Counted from the stretch's first letter, positions 8,896 to 17,634 are shown. The stretch: DNA of 64,000 nt from Pseudomonas viridiflava (GCF_900589395.1 NZ_UUIS01000075.1:203721-267720), one strand, 5' to 3'. Notes: generated from the letters alone by a model not told the origin. A program made the numbers and translations.

Positions 8896-8906
8896 TAGTT
8901 CTACTA
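8896..8906 (+). promoter_or_regulatory. Candidate FadR-type operator between galM and the sugar dehydrogenase
   Basis: TAGTTCTACTA fits TNGTNNNACNA and differs by one base from the left half of the 1491 copy (TAGTCCTACTA). It lies in the 136-bp divergent intergenic region, suggesting that the regulator at 514-1236 controls both units. Confidence 0.5.
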
Positions 8907-8999
8907 ATGGAGGTATTTTGTCGTTTGCACAGCGAATTTATAGCCTTAAAAGCCGTTATTGCAAAATAAAATAAGACTAATTAAGCGAGGCAACCTTTC

Positions 9000-9767
9000 A
9001 TGACGACTCAGCACGCGATTTATCCCGACCTCGAAGGCAAGACCGTCCTGATTTCCGGCGGTGCCTCAGGCATCGGCGAATTCATGGTGCGGGCCTTCGC
9101 GGCCCAAGGTGCCAAGGTGGGTTTTGTCGACCGCGCGCAGAGCCAGGGCGAACGCCTGGCGGCGCTGTTGAGTTCGCGCGGACACACCGTGGAGTTCGTG
9201 AATTGCGACATCACTGACGAGATCGGCTACAAAGCCGCCATCGACCGCTTCGAACACTCACTGGGGCCGATCACTGTGCTGGTGAACAACGCGGCCAACG
9301 ACGTGCGCCATACGCTCGAAGAAGTCGACTCGCAAATGTTCGACAGGTTGATCTCGGTCAACCTCAAGCACGCTTTCTTCGCCGCCAAGGCGGTGGTCCC
9401 GATGATGAAAAACGCAGGTTACGGCGCGATCATCAACCTCGGCTCGGTGGGCTGGATGATGGCCTCTGCCGGCTACCCGGTGTACGCCGCCAGCAAGGCC
9501 GCCGCCCACGGTATGACCCGCGCCCTGGCCCGGGAACTGGGGCCGAGCGGCATCCGCGTCAATACCCTGGTGCCAGGTTGGGTGATGACCGAAAAACAAC
9601 TGGCGATGTGGGTCGACGATGCGGCCAGGGAACTGATCAGCCGCAGTCAGTGTTTGCCGGGCAGCGTACTGCCGGAACACATCGCCAATATGGCGCTGTT
9701 TCTCGCCTCCGATGCCTCGGCGATGTGTTCGGCGCAGAACTTTATTGTCGATGGCGGGTGGGTCTGA
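9000..9767 (+). CDS. SDR-family aldopentose 1-dehydrogenase (XylB-like)
   Basis: The 255-residue classical short-chain dehydrogenase has the nucleotide motif SGGASGIG, VNNAAND, catalytic Ser of NLGSVGW and YAASK (Tyr-x-x-x-Lys), and the FIVDGGWV end. It resembles Caulobacter D-xylose dehydrogenase XylB (IYPxLxGKxVxISGG, NNAxNDxRH, TRALARELGP, W-QCL). In this setting it is the likely first enzyme, oxidising L-arabinose or D-galactose to the 1,4-lactone for the SMP-30 lactonase. The substrate is inferred from context. Confidence 0.85.
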   Translation: MTTQHAIYPDLEGKTVLISGGASGIGEFMVRAFAAQGAKVGFVDRAQSQGERLAALLSSRGHTVEFVNCDITDEIGYKAAIDRFEHSLGPITVLVNNAANDVRHTLEEVDSQMFDRLISVNLKHAFFAAKAVVPMMKNAGYGAIINLGSVGWMMASAGYPVYAASKAAAHGMTRALARELGPSGIRVNTLVPGWVMTEKQLAMWVDDAARELISRSQCLPGSVLPEHIANMALFLASDASAMCSAQNFIVDGGWV

Positions 9768-10096
9768 GTCGGCGCACTGTTGCTCAGGCAACACAGATCC
9801 GAAGCATGTGCTGTTGGGCTGGACCCGTTCCTTGTGCATCGTCACCGAAGGTCCGGTGCCGACTGCGGGTACTAACCCGGACGCTGCGTTTCGCCTTGCC
9901 GTGGATACCGTGAAGGAAAAGCCGCAGGCTGCGTCACCTGACTTTCGGCAGAGCCAGATGGCTTTCAGTCATTTGTCGGTGGAGGGTAGCGGCCTCATCC
10001 TGGAGCGAACAAGTCTGGAGTTGTAGGTCAGGTCGGTGACCCACACTGTTGGGTTTTACGACATCGAATCAAGGCATAGAGGCTGTAGGTTTGTGT
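9768..10096. other. Non-coding spacer with a possible IS3-type transposase scrap
   Basis: No intact gene is seen in these 329 bp. On the minus strand near 10015-10050 the frame reads NPTVWVTDLTYN, close to the VWVTDITYI motif around the first catalytic Asp of IS3-family OrfB transposases. A stop precedes it and the similarity ends at once, so it would be a decayed remnant. Confidence 0.35.
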
Positions 10097-10828
10097 CTAA
10101 ACACCTGCTTTAAAAACCCCACTGATCACAAACGAGTAGCGTTCCGGCTTTATGTAGAAGGTCGTGCGATCGCAGCAGCGGCCGTCGGCAAACCAGGAGG
10201 TGCGTTCCATCACCAGTAATGCCGCGCCACGCTTGATACCCAGTGCACCTGCCAGGCCTTTATCAGCCTGCTGTGCCCGTATTGCCATGTCGGCACGGCT
10301 AACCGGACAACCGGTGACTTGCTCCAGTACCGAATAGATGGGCTGTTGTTCCACTTCCTTCCACACGACACCGGCCAGTTCGGCAGGGAGGTGGCTGCGC
10401 CCCAACGCGATGGGTTCATCGTCAACGAAATGCAGGCGCTCCACACAGACTGACTGTGCCGCCTCCGAGAACAGGTGCCGCAGGCCTTCCGGGGTGGGCA
10501 CCAGCTGATGACCAATCACCTGCATGGTCGACTTCAGACCTTGAAGCAGCAACGCCTCATGAAAGCTGCGCAAGGCATCCAACCCATGGCGCAATGGTTT
10601 GGCGGCCACGAAAGTGCCTTTGCCTTGCTTGCGCTCAACCACTCCTTCGTCGCAAAGCTTGCCAATGGCCAACCGCACGGTCACGCGGCTAACAGCAAAG
10701 CGCTCACCGATTTCGGCCTCCGACGGCAGCCTGCCTGACGGTTCAAAATCACCTCGGTGGATTTCCTCCAGCAGTTGCTGGGCGATTTGCTGATAAAGCG
10801 AAGTGCTACTGTCGCGAAGAATCGTCAC
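10097..10828 (-). CDS. GntR-family regulator with UTRA ligand domain (HutC subfamily)
   Basis: The 243-residue protein has an N-terminal winged HTH (LPSEAEIGERFAVSRVTVR, about residues 33-55) and a C-terminal UTRA domain (SVCVERLHFVDDEPIALGRSHLP, then LLVMERTSW and TTFYIKPERYSF). HutC-type regulators are usually repressors relieved by a small ligand. It diverges from the ABC transporter operon at 10975. The 146-bp gap is rich in palindromes, suggesting it controls that operon and itself. The effector is unknown. Confidence 0.9.
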   Translation of the reverse strand: MTILRDSSTSLYQQIAQQLLEEIHRGDFEPSGRLPSEAEIGERFAVSRVTVRLAIGKLCDEGVVERKQGKGTFVAAKPLRHGLDALRSFHEALLLQGLKSTMQVIGHQLVPTPEGLRHLFSEAAQSVCVERLHFVDDEPIALGRSHLPAELAGVVWKEVEQQPIYSVLEQVTGCPVSRADMAIRAQQADKGLAGALGIKRGAALLVMERTSWFADGRCCDRTTFYIKPERYSFVISGVFKAGV

Positions 10829-10918
10829 TGTTCTATTCCATGAGCGCTCAGGTCAGCACTCGGCGTGCTGAACCGCATTTGCTTCTAAGGTTATGACAAG
10901 ATGATATTACTTCAACTT

Positions 10919-10945
10919 GTATTAATACGTATTATGTCGAGACAT
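10919..10945. promoter_or_regulatory. Overlapping palindromes, candidate operator of the UTRA regulator
   Basis: Three dyads are packed together: GTATTAATAC (10919-10928), TAATACGTATTA (10923-10934) and ATGTCGAGACAT (10934-10945). The location, 30 bp before the ABC operon start and upstream of the divergent GntR gene, suits an operator. Confidence 0.5.
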
Positions 10946-10974
10946 CCATTGTAAACGACCCGATCGCACTTGCC

Positions 10975-11814
10975 ATGTCTCCCCAGCCCCCAAAAACAGA
11001 CCCGCCGACCAATGCCTTGAGCGTTGAAGCGATCAGCTTCAGTTACGCCAATGGTCATCAGGTGTTTGACCAGTTCAGTTTCAGCGCTCGGCCTGGTGAA
11101 TTCGTCGCGATCCTCGGCCCTTCAGGATGTGGCAAAACTACGCTGCTCAACCTGCTGTCAGGTTTTCAGCAGCCGAGTCAGGGGCAGGTACAAATCGATG
11201 GCAAGCCGATACGTCCTGAGCGCGAAGAGCTGGGATACGTATTCCAGTCACCTCAACTCTTTACGTGGCTGAGCGCGTTGGAAAATGTCCGCTTCGGCCT
11301 GCGTATGGCGGGGCAGGGCAGCGTCGGCGAGCAGCGCGAAAAAGCACTTTCGTACTTGCGGCTGGTAGGACTGGAGCACGCCGCACAACGCTTGCCTCAG
11401 CAGCTATCCGGAGGGATGCAGCAGCGCGTCTCGTTGGCCAGAACGCTGGCATTAGAGCCTAGCGTATTACTGATGGACGAGCCTTTTGCAGCCCTGGATG
11501 CCATCAGTCGCAACAGTATGAACGAAGAAACCCTGCGCATCTGGGCGCAGCTGGGTCAGACCGTTTTGTTCATCACTCACGACATTGATGAGGCGGTTTT
11601 TCTGGCTGATCGCGTGGTGGTGTTGAACATCGCCCCTGGCGGTATTCACAGCGAACTGCAGATCGACTTGCCCCGCCCGCGCAGTAATCTGCAAACCCGC
11701 CGCTTGCCAGCGTTTCTTGACTATCGCAATGAACTCATGGCGCGTATTTCCCACGTCATGGCGCAGGCTCCTGGCGCCATTCAAACTTATTCCTCACCCG
11801 AGTTGACCGCATGA
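10975..11814 (+). CDS. ABC transporter ATP-binding protein, nitrate/sulfonate/taurine type
   Basis: This 279-residue SsuB/TauB-like ATPase has Walker A GPSGCGKTT, Q-loop YVFQSPQLFTW, signature LSGGMQQRVSLARTL, Walker B VLLMDEPFAALD and the H-loop ITHDIDEAV. The stop codon overlaps the next start (ATGA at 11811-11814). The substrate cannot be read from the ATPase. The linked DUF3604 gene and UTRA regulator suggest an organic compound rather than nitrate. Confidence 0.92.
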   Translation: MSPQPPKTDPPTNALSVEAISFSYANGHQVFDQFSFSARPGEFVAILGPSGCGKTTLLNLLSGFQQPSQGQVQIDGKPIRPEREELGYVFQSPQLFTWLSALENVRFGLRMAGQGSVGEQREKALSYLRLVGLEHAAQRLPQQLSGGMQQRVSLARTLALEPSVLLMDEPFAALDAISRNSMNEETLRIWAQLGQTVLFITHDIDEAVFLADRVVVLNIAPGGIHSELQIDLPRPRSNLQTRRLPAFLDYRNELMARISHVMAQAPGAIQTYSSPELTA

Positions 11815-12803
11815 TCAGACGCACGCTCCTGGCCGCTTCTCTGGCTGCTTTTACTTTTGCCAGCAACGCTTCGGCCGCTGATCAACCTCTGCGTATCGGC
11901 TATGTCTTTGCCATGGCCAACGCACCGGCGCTGATTGCTGATAAGGAGGGTTTCTACAAGCAGGAAGGGCTGAACGTAGACCTCAAGGCGCTGAGTGACG
12001 GCCCGGTGATCCAGCAAGCTCTGGCGGCAGGCGAACTGGACGTCGCCTATGTGGGGACGCCACCGGTTTACCAATGGTACTCACGGGGTCTTAAAAGCAC
12101 GATTTTGGCCAAGGTCAACTATGGCCAGGCAGCAGTCATCGTCGATAACAAAAGTTCAATCCACGATTTGGCCGGGCTGAACGGCAAGAAGCTGGCGGGT
12201 GTCAAGAAAGGCAGCGGCATGGACGTGCTCTTGCGTGGCTACGTGCTCAAGGAAGCCGCCGGTCTCAACCCGGACAGCGACGTCGACATTATCGACATGC
12301 CTGCGGGCAACATGAATGCTGCGCTGGAGCGGGGCATCGTCGATGCCGCTTTCACCTGGGAACCCTTTGTCAGCCAGGCGCTGTTGCGGGGCAATAGCCG
12401 GGTGCTGTTCGATGTGAATCAGGCGCTGCCGCAATACCCATGGTATGTGGTCATTGCATTGCCCAAGACATTGCAGGATCGCCCGGATGATGTGGTCAAG
12501 CTGCTCCGTGCACACCGCAAAGCCGTAGATTTTCTCAATCAGCATCCCGAGGAGTCGAACACAATAATCGCCGAGGCTTTCAAGCTCGAGGCCGTTCAAA
12601 GCGCCGATGGTAAAACCATCAGCCCAGAGCAGATTGTCGCGCAGGCACGCTCGCGCCTGGGATGGTCAGCAGAGTTGCAGCCCTCTGATCTCCAGTTCAT
12701 CCAGCGCCTGATGAATGACTCGACGCAGCTGGGCTTCATGAATACCCACCTGGATGCCAAAGATCTGGTGGACACTTCTTACCTGGATAAAGCCTCGCGC
12801 TGA
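11811..12803 (+). CDS. ABC transporter substrate-binding protein, SsuA/TauA type
   Basis: A 330-residue periplasmic protein with a Sec signal peptide (RRTLLAASLAAFTFASNAS, cleavage near ASA). NMT1/SsuA-like blocks follow: RIGYVFAMANAPALIADKEG, GPVIQQALAAGELDVAYVG, KKGSGMDVLLRG and AAFTWEPFVSQAL. It presents the substrate to the permease at 12811. In this family the first loop after RIGY helps to define the ligand; MANAPALIA does not match a transporter I know. Confidence 0.9.
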   Translation: MIRRTLLAASLAAFTFASNASAADQPLRIGYVFAMANAPALIADKEGFYKQEGLNVDLKALSDGPVIQQALAAGELDVAYVGTPPVYQWYSRGLKSTILAKVNYGQAAVIVDNKSSIHDLAGLNGKKLAGVKKGSGMDVLLRGYVLKEAAGLNPDSDVDIIDMPAGNMNAALERGIVDAAFTWEPFVSQALLRGNSRVLFDVNQALPQYPWYVVIALPKTLQDRPDDVVKLLRAHRKAVDFLNQHPEESNTIIAEAFKLEAVQSADGKTISPEQIVAQARSRLGWSAELQPSDLQFIQRLMNDSTQLGFMNTHLDAKDLVDTSYLDKASR

Positions 12804-12810
12804 GCCTCTG

Positions 12811-13560
12811 ATGTCGATACCAAAACCCAACTGGGGCTGGGCCTCGCTACCATTTTTGCTGGTGGTCTGGATCATCCTGGCTTCACGCTTCCCGAGCTAT
12901 GTGCTGCCGCAACCCTGGGTGGTTGCCCAAGAGGCGATCCGCTGGATCAACGATGGATCGCTGTGGAAGCAATTTCGCGCCAGCATGCTGGAGGAGCTGG
13001 CCGGATTTACATCCGCCGTTCTGGTCGCTGTGCTACTGGGCACGGCTGGTGGGTTGTCGCGCCGTTTTCGCGACTTCATCGCGCCGCTCAATAGCCTGTT
13101 CATGGCGATTGCGCCGATCGCTTGGGCTCCGCTGATTTTGATCATCTTTGGCCTGGGATTCTTCTCCATTGTGCTGGTGATCTTCATTGCTGCGGTATTC
13201 CCCATGGCGGTCACTATTCAGGAAGGTGTGCAGAGCATTCGCGGCGGAGAAGTACGCGCCGCGCGCACTCTGGGTGCCAATACCCGGCAACTGCTGGCTC
13301 ATGTCTACCTGCCCGCTTCGCTGCCATTTCTGACTGCTGCTCTGCGCATTGGCTTCAGCCAGGGTTGGCGTGCGCTGGTGGCGGCTGAAATGATCGGCGC
13401 TTCTCAGGGCATCGGCTGGATGGTTTCCATGGGGGGACAAATCGGCAACAGCAGTCAGGTCCTGCTCGGCATCGCCTTGATCGGCTTGCTGGCGTGGCTG
13501 ATGGAGAGCCTGGTTTTCCGCCGTATCGAGCGTCACTACCAGGCGTGGCGTGCCCACTAG
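12811..13560 (+). CDS. ABC transporter permease, SsuC/TauC type
   Basis: A 249-residue BPD-type inner-membrane permease of about six segments, with the coupling motif EVRAARTLGANTRQLLAHVYLPASLPFLTA split over its usual EAA loop. The open frame extends upstream to 12754, but the ATG at 12811 lies 7 bp after the binding-protein stop and gives the normal family N-terminus. Confidence 0.9.
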   Translation: MSIPKPNWGWASLPFLLVVWIILASRFPSYVLPQPWVVAQEAIRWINDGSLWKQFRASMLEELAGFTSAVLVAVLLGTAGGLSRRFRDFIAPLNSLFMAIAPIAWAPLILIIFGLGFFSIVLVIFIAAVFPMAVTIQEGVQSIRGGEVRAARTLGANTRQLLAHVYLPASLPFLTAALRIGFSQGWRALVAAEMIGASQGIGWMVSMGGQIGNSSQVLLGIALIGLLAWLMESLVFRRIERHYQAWRAH

Positions 13561-13749
13561 GCTTTGTACGTAAAGTGCCTGCGCTCGGCCATGCTGCGTT
13601 AAAAATCGACTCGCAATGCTCATTGACACGTGTCAACTGCGCTTGCTCGCCGCTTTTTGCATTGCCTGACCTTCGCTCACCGACTTTTCGTACAGAGCCT
13701 AAAACGTTCTTTTCGAACCGCTTCTATCAGATTCTCCACGAGGTGCATT

Positions 13750-16134
13750 TTGACGACTTCCTTCGACCCACGCGACGCTGGCGAATACACCGCCCCAATC
13801 GGCCTGTATGAGCGTAACAAGGCCCGGCCGTTTCTCGGCAGTATCACCGGCGACCGACAAACGCTGGTCGCCGGACAGTGGGACGAGATCACTCTGACCT
13901 ACGAGGTGGGTGCCAGCGGGCTGGCCGATGGTGCCTGGTTGAAGCTGGCGTTCAAGTTTTATTCCGATTGGGCATTGTTTCAAACCTCCAACCCGTCGGG
14001 GCCTGATTATGTCAGTGCCGAGTATCAGGCAGGCGATCTAGTGCCGGGGCAGAGTCAGGCCACCGTGCAGTACCTGAAGGTACGTTTTGATCAGAAGGGG
14101 CATGAGCGGCCTTTTCAGAAGGCGATCATCATCGACATTATCGACGGCTATCTGAATCCGGGTGATCGTATCGTCATCCGCCTCGGTGATCGTCGTCAGG
14201 GCGGGGCGGGCACTCGGGTGCAGAGCTTTGTCGAAAAAGACTTCCGGTTGCGCCTTTTCATCGACCCACTCGGCAGTTCGAAATTTGCTGAAGTTCCAGG
14301 TGATCTGCTGTGGGATATCGTGCCGGGTGTCGCGAGTCAGCTACAGGTCATTGCGCCGCGACTGGTCAGCAGTGAAGAGGCTTTTGATGTTTTGCTGCGG
14401 GTCGACGATGCCTGGGGTAACACCTGCCGGCAGTTGCCGTTACAGGGCAGTCTGCTACTGGTTTCTCCTGATGGGGCCGAGCGCGACATTGCATTCACAC
14501 TCGCCAGTGAGGGCTGGGCTGTGGTGCGGTTGCCTGCGTTGCGCTTGAGTGAAACCGGAGAGTGGCAGCTGCGTGCGCATGTCACCGACGCCCGTGTGCG
14601 ACCTGCCCAGGCGTTCATCAACGTTGACCCGCAAGGCGCTGATCTTCGGCCACTGTATGCCGACCTGCATGTGCATTCCGATGATACCGTCGGCACCAAC
14701 GACACCCTTTATAACCTGAGCTATGGCCGGGATGTCGCAGGTCTGGACGTGCTGGGTTACACCGCCAATGACTTCAACATCACTGAGCAGCGCTGGGATC
14801 AGGCGGTCAAACTGATTCATGAGCTGAATGAGCCGGGACGGTTCGTCTGCTATCCGGGGACTGAGTGGTGTGGTAACTCCTGTGCTGGCGGCGACCGCAA
14901 TGTAGTGTTCTTGCATGATCGCAAACCGGAGTTTCCCTTCGATAATCAAGGTCGTCTGGTTCGCTCTTTAGAGTGGAACGAATTCACTGCCGGCACCATC
15001 AAGCCAGGAGCCTGGCCGGTGGATGAGCTATACGCAGCTTATGCCAAGGATCCTGAAGGGCATTTGATGATGCCGCATGTGGGCGGCCGGCGTTGCAACC
15101 TGGACTGGCACCATCCCGCCCTTGAGCGTTTGATTGAAGTCGGCTCGGCGTGGGGGCAATTCCACTGGGTGTATGCCGAAGCGTTGCAGCGTGGTTATCG
15201 AGTGGGTGCGGCAGCCAACAGTGATGAGCACCAGGGTCGTTGCGGCGGTGGCGTGCCTGCTACTGCAGTCTTTGGCTCCCGAGGCGGTTTGACCGGCGTA
15301 TTGTCGGCAGGCTTTGATCGCAAAAGCGTCGGCCAGGCCCTGCGCGCCCGGCGCACTTTCGCCACCACTGGCGAGCGTTCGTTTGCCAGTCTGAGCTGTG
15401 GCGAGCATCTGATGGGTGAAGTGTTCACCGCAGCAGAAGATGCCAGCCTGAATTACCGTCTGCTCGGTGAAAGCGGTTGGGAGCAGATCGATCTGTTCGA
15501 TGGCGAGCAATTGATCTGGTCACGCAACTTGCATGAAGAGCTCGGCCTCAGCAGCCAGCGTATTCGCTTGCGTCTGGGCGGCGCGCGGATCAAGGATCGT
15601 TACCGTGGAGCCTACTGGACTGGGGAAATTCGCGTGACCGGCGCTGTCATCAAGCATTTCGAAGCCTGTGGCCTGGATCACCCCGAACAGACGGTATGGC
15701 GTCAGGACTCAACCAGTCTTGCGTTCCGCACGGACACCAACGGTGATACCGACAGCATCGAGATTGAACTGTCCCAGTTAGCTGGCGCGCGTCTGGAAGT
15801 TCGCAGTCGAATTGACAGCTACACAAAGGTGGGTGATCCGGCAAACCCGGAAGCATTTGTACACGCTCCCAATGTTGAGGTGGCACTGACCGGGGATGAT
15901 TTGTTAGCTCAGGGGCAGCACGTTGTACAACTGCCAGGTGCAGAGCTGAAATTATCGTTGGAGCGCATGACTGCTCTGACTCTGTCGCGAGAGGTTCAAG
16001 GGGAGCTTCAGCTGTCGGAGCTGCGTTTGCAACCAGGACGCGAGCATCCGTTGTTCATCTGCGCACGTCAGCGTGATCAGTCGCGGGTCTGGACGTCGGC
16101 GTTATTTTTGACGTTGCCTACAGAAGGGTGCTAG
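13750..16134 (+). CDS. DUF3604 protein (PHP-like metal-dependent hydrolase fold)
   Basis: I chose the TTG at 13750, preceded by ACGAGG, because the product then begins with DPRDAGEYTAPIG as in related proteins. The frame is open to 13630 and would add 40 basic, poorly conserved residues. The 794-residue product has an N-terminal beta-rich region, then a PHP-like half with the metal motif DLHVHS (about residues 305-310), GTEWCG, HVGGRRCNLDWHHP and NSDEHQGRCGG. No signal peptide is evident. Members of this Pfam family are uncharacterised. Its position after a dedicated ABC importer suggests it cleaves the imported compound. An IS66 scrap begins within 10 bp of its stop. Confidence 0.8.
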   Translation: MTTSFDPRDAGEYTAPIGLYERNKARPFLGSITGDRQTLVAGQWDEITLTYEVGASGLADGAWLKLAFKFYSDWALFQTSNPSGPDYVSAEYQAGDLVPGQSQATVQYLKVRFDQKGHERPFQKAIIIDIIDGYLNPGDRIVIRLGDRRQGGAGTRVQSFVEKDFRLRLFIDPLGSSKFAEVPGDLLWDIVPGVASQLQVIAPRLVSSEEAFDVLLRVDDAWGNTCRQLPLQGSLLLVSPDGAERDIAFTLASEGWAVVRLPALRLSETGEWQLRAHVTDARVRPAQAFINVDPQGADLRPLYADLHVHSDDTVGTNDTLYNLSYGRDVAGLDVLGYTANDFNITEQRWDQAVKLIHELNEPGRFVCYPGTEWCGNSCAGGDRNVVFLHDRKPEFPFDNQGRLVRSLEWNEFTAGTIKPGAWPVDELYAAYAKDPEGHLMMPHVGGRRCNLDWHHPALERLIEVGSAWGQFHWVYAEALQRGYRVGAAANSDEHQGRCGGGVPATAVFGSRGGLTGVLSAGFDRKSVGQALRARRTFATTGERSFASLSCGEHLMGEVFTAAEDASLNYRLLGESGWEQIDLFDGEQLIWSRNLHEELGLSSQRIRLRLGGARIKDRYRGAYWTGEIRVTGAVIKHFEACGLDHPEQTVWRQDSTSLAFRTDTNGDTDSIEIELSQLAGARLEVRSRIDSYTKVGDPANPEAFVHAPNVEVALTGDDLLAQGQHVVQLPGAELKLSLERMTALTLSREVQGELQLSELRLQPGREHPLFICARQRDQSRVWTSALFLTLPTEGC

Positions 16135-16136
16135 GT

Positions 16137-16329
16137 AACCGTATGGCCTATGCCACCAGTCAGTTCTCCAACCTGGCGACGGTCGTTTACGGCTTCAGCC
16201 CAAGCCGTGCTGGCGAACATGCTCGAGCCTTCTTGGGCAGTTGGAACGGCACGCTGGTCTGCGATGACGTTGCCGGCTATAAGGCAGGCTTTGAACTGGG
16301 CGTTACGGAGATCGGCTGCATGGCCCATG
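16137..16329 (+). pseudogene. IS66-family transposase (TnpC) fragment
   Basis: The plus-strand frame reads WMAY-like start, then ATSQFSNLATVVYGFSPSRAG, GTLVCDDVAGYKAGFELG and VTEIGCMAH. These are the core-domain motifs of IS66 TnpC, including the DD of VCDD. Both ends are missing: after CMAH the frame leaves the family exactly where the oppositely oriented Gfo/Idh fragment begins. It is a relic of an insertion and deletion. Confidence 0.75.
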
Positions 16330-16647
16330 ACGGCCTGCAGGTTTCTCACACAGCACCGCCTTGCCTGCTTCCAATGCCTCGATGGCCCAGTCAGCCATCA
16401 AGTAACTTTTGGGATGCACCAGAACGATGTGTACGTCGGGGTCGCTTAGAATGTCGTCCTTGCTGCGCGCCTGAAGACCCAGCGCGTCGGCAAAAGGTTC
16501 AAGCAGCGGACTGTCGTCGTAGGCCCCGAGAAACGCTACGCCCGGGATACGCTGGAAGGCCTTTACACGCCCTGACGTGTGAGGGTGGGTGATTCCCAGG
16601 CACGCCACACCCAGCTTGGTTTGATTGTCGATCTTGATAGCCATCAT
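16330..16647 (-). pseudogene. Gfo/Idh/MocA-family oxidoreductase, N-terminal fragment
   Basis: About 105 residues of a Rossmann-fold sugar/cyclitol dehydrogenase remain: LGVACLGITHPHTSGRVKAF, then DPDVHIVLVHPKSY and CEKPAG, the family's conserved EKP motif. Directly after EKPAG the homology stops and the frame runs 9 more codons to a stop at 16303 inside the IS66 fragment. Roughly two thirds of a normal gene is missing, including the catalytic domain. It lies downstream of the SDR gene on the same strand and was probably the last gene of that operon. Confidence 0.8.
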
Positions 16648-16744
16648 CTATCCTTTTGTTTTTGTGGTCAGTACGGATGCCACGTATGGCAGAGGCTCCC
16701 AGGAGTCTTGCTCCCCGGGCGCGCGTGCCAAAGTGGGTGGGCGG

Positions 16745-17548
16745 TCATATCACCGAACGGATGCTGCCACCGTCGACACCCCAAACACTGGAGGTCACAA
16801 AGGACGCAAGATCAGACGCCATGAAGACAATGACGTTAGCCACCTCTTCCGGAGTGCCAAGGCGATCAAGAGGGAGTTGGCGTAGCGACATCTCATGCTC
16901 CACTGCGGCTTGAGGCTCCATCCCATGGACTTTGGCCATGGTCTCAGCGAAGCCGCCCGACTTGGTCCAGAAAGGCGTCCAGATAGGGCCCGGCGCAACG
17001 GCGTTGACACGGATGTGCGGGCCTTCACTGCGGGCCAAGCCTTTGGTTACGGCGAGAACAGCTGCTTTAGAGGCGGAGTAGTCAAGTGGGCAGGGTTCTG
17101 GCTGTCGGGCAAGGTCGGAGGCGTTGTTGATAATGACGCCGCTTTGTTGAGCGCGCATCACCGGGAGGATTTTGCGGCAAGCACGTACGTAGCTCATGAA
17201 GTTGAGCTGCATGGTTGCTTCCCAGTCTTCATCAGTCAGGTCGTCGAACATCCGCACGGCGCCAGAGCCTACGTTGTTGACGAGTACATCAACCTTCCCG
17301 CCGTAGATGGCCAGAACGCTGTCGATGCCATCGTTCATGCCGCTCAGACTGCTGAGGTCAGCTTGACTGACAGCAACTGTGGCGCCCAGAGCCTCAGCCT
17401 CGTGCTTCAGTTCTGTGAGGGCTCCTTCATCCCAGTCCAACAACGCGAGCTGGCTGCCTTCGGCTGCAAACGCCAGCGCAGTGGCGCGACCGATACCTTT
17501 GGCTGCGCCGGTGATGAGCACGATCTTGCCGGCAAGGTTGGTTTTCAT
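16745..17548 (-). CDS. SDR-family oxidoreductase
   Basis: The 267-residue classical SDR has ITGAAKGIGRATALA (cofactor), NNVGSG, catalytic Ser region INNASD, YSASK and a C-terminal VDGG end. It lies in a minus-strand run with the intradiol dioxygenase and the Dabb protein, all transcribed away from the LysR gene at 19083. A role as dehydrogenase for a cyclitol or cyclohexadiene-type intermediate upstream of ring cleavage is plausible but inferred. Confidence 0.82.
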   Translation of the reverse strand: MKTNLAGKIVLITGAAKGIGRATALAFAAEGSQLALLDWDEGALTELKHEAEALGATVAVSQADLSSLSGMNDGIDSVLAIYGGKVDVLVNNVGSGAVRMFDDLTDEDWEATMQLNFMSYVRACRKILPVMRAQQSGVIINNASDLARQPEPCPLDYSASKAAVLAVTKGLARSEGPHIRVNAVAPGPIWTPFWTKSGGFAETMAKVHGMEPQAAVEHEMSLRQLPLDRLGTPEEVANVIVFMASDLASFVTSSVWGVDGGSIRSVI

Positions 17549-17634
17549 ATCTGATACCTTCTTTTTTTGAGCTGTTGAAGCACGGGGTGCTCGTTTCTTA
17601 TGGAATCGAAGTTCAGTGTTAGAACAGGTGTTTA

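Noticed and set aside
13630..13749. A longer DUF3604 protein starting at 13630
   Set aside because: The extra 40 residues are basic and unlike related proteins, and the TTG at 13750 has a ribosome binding site.
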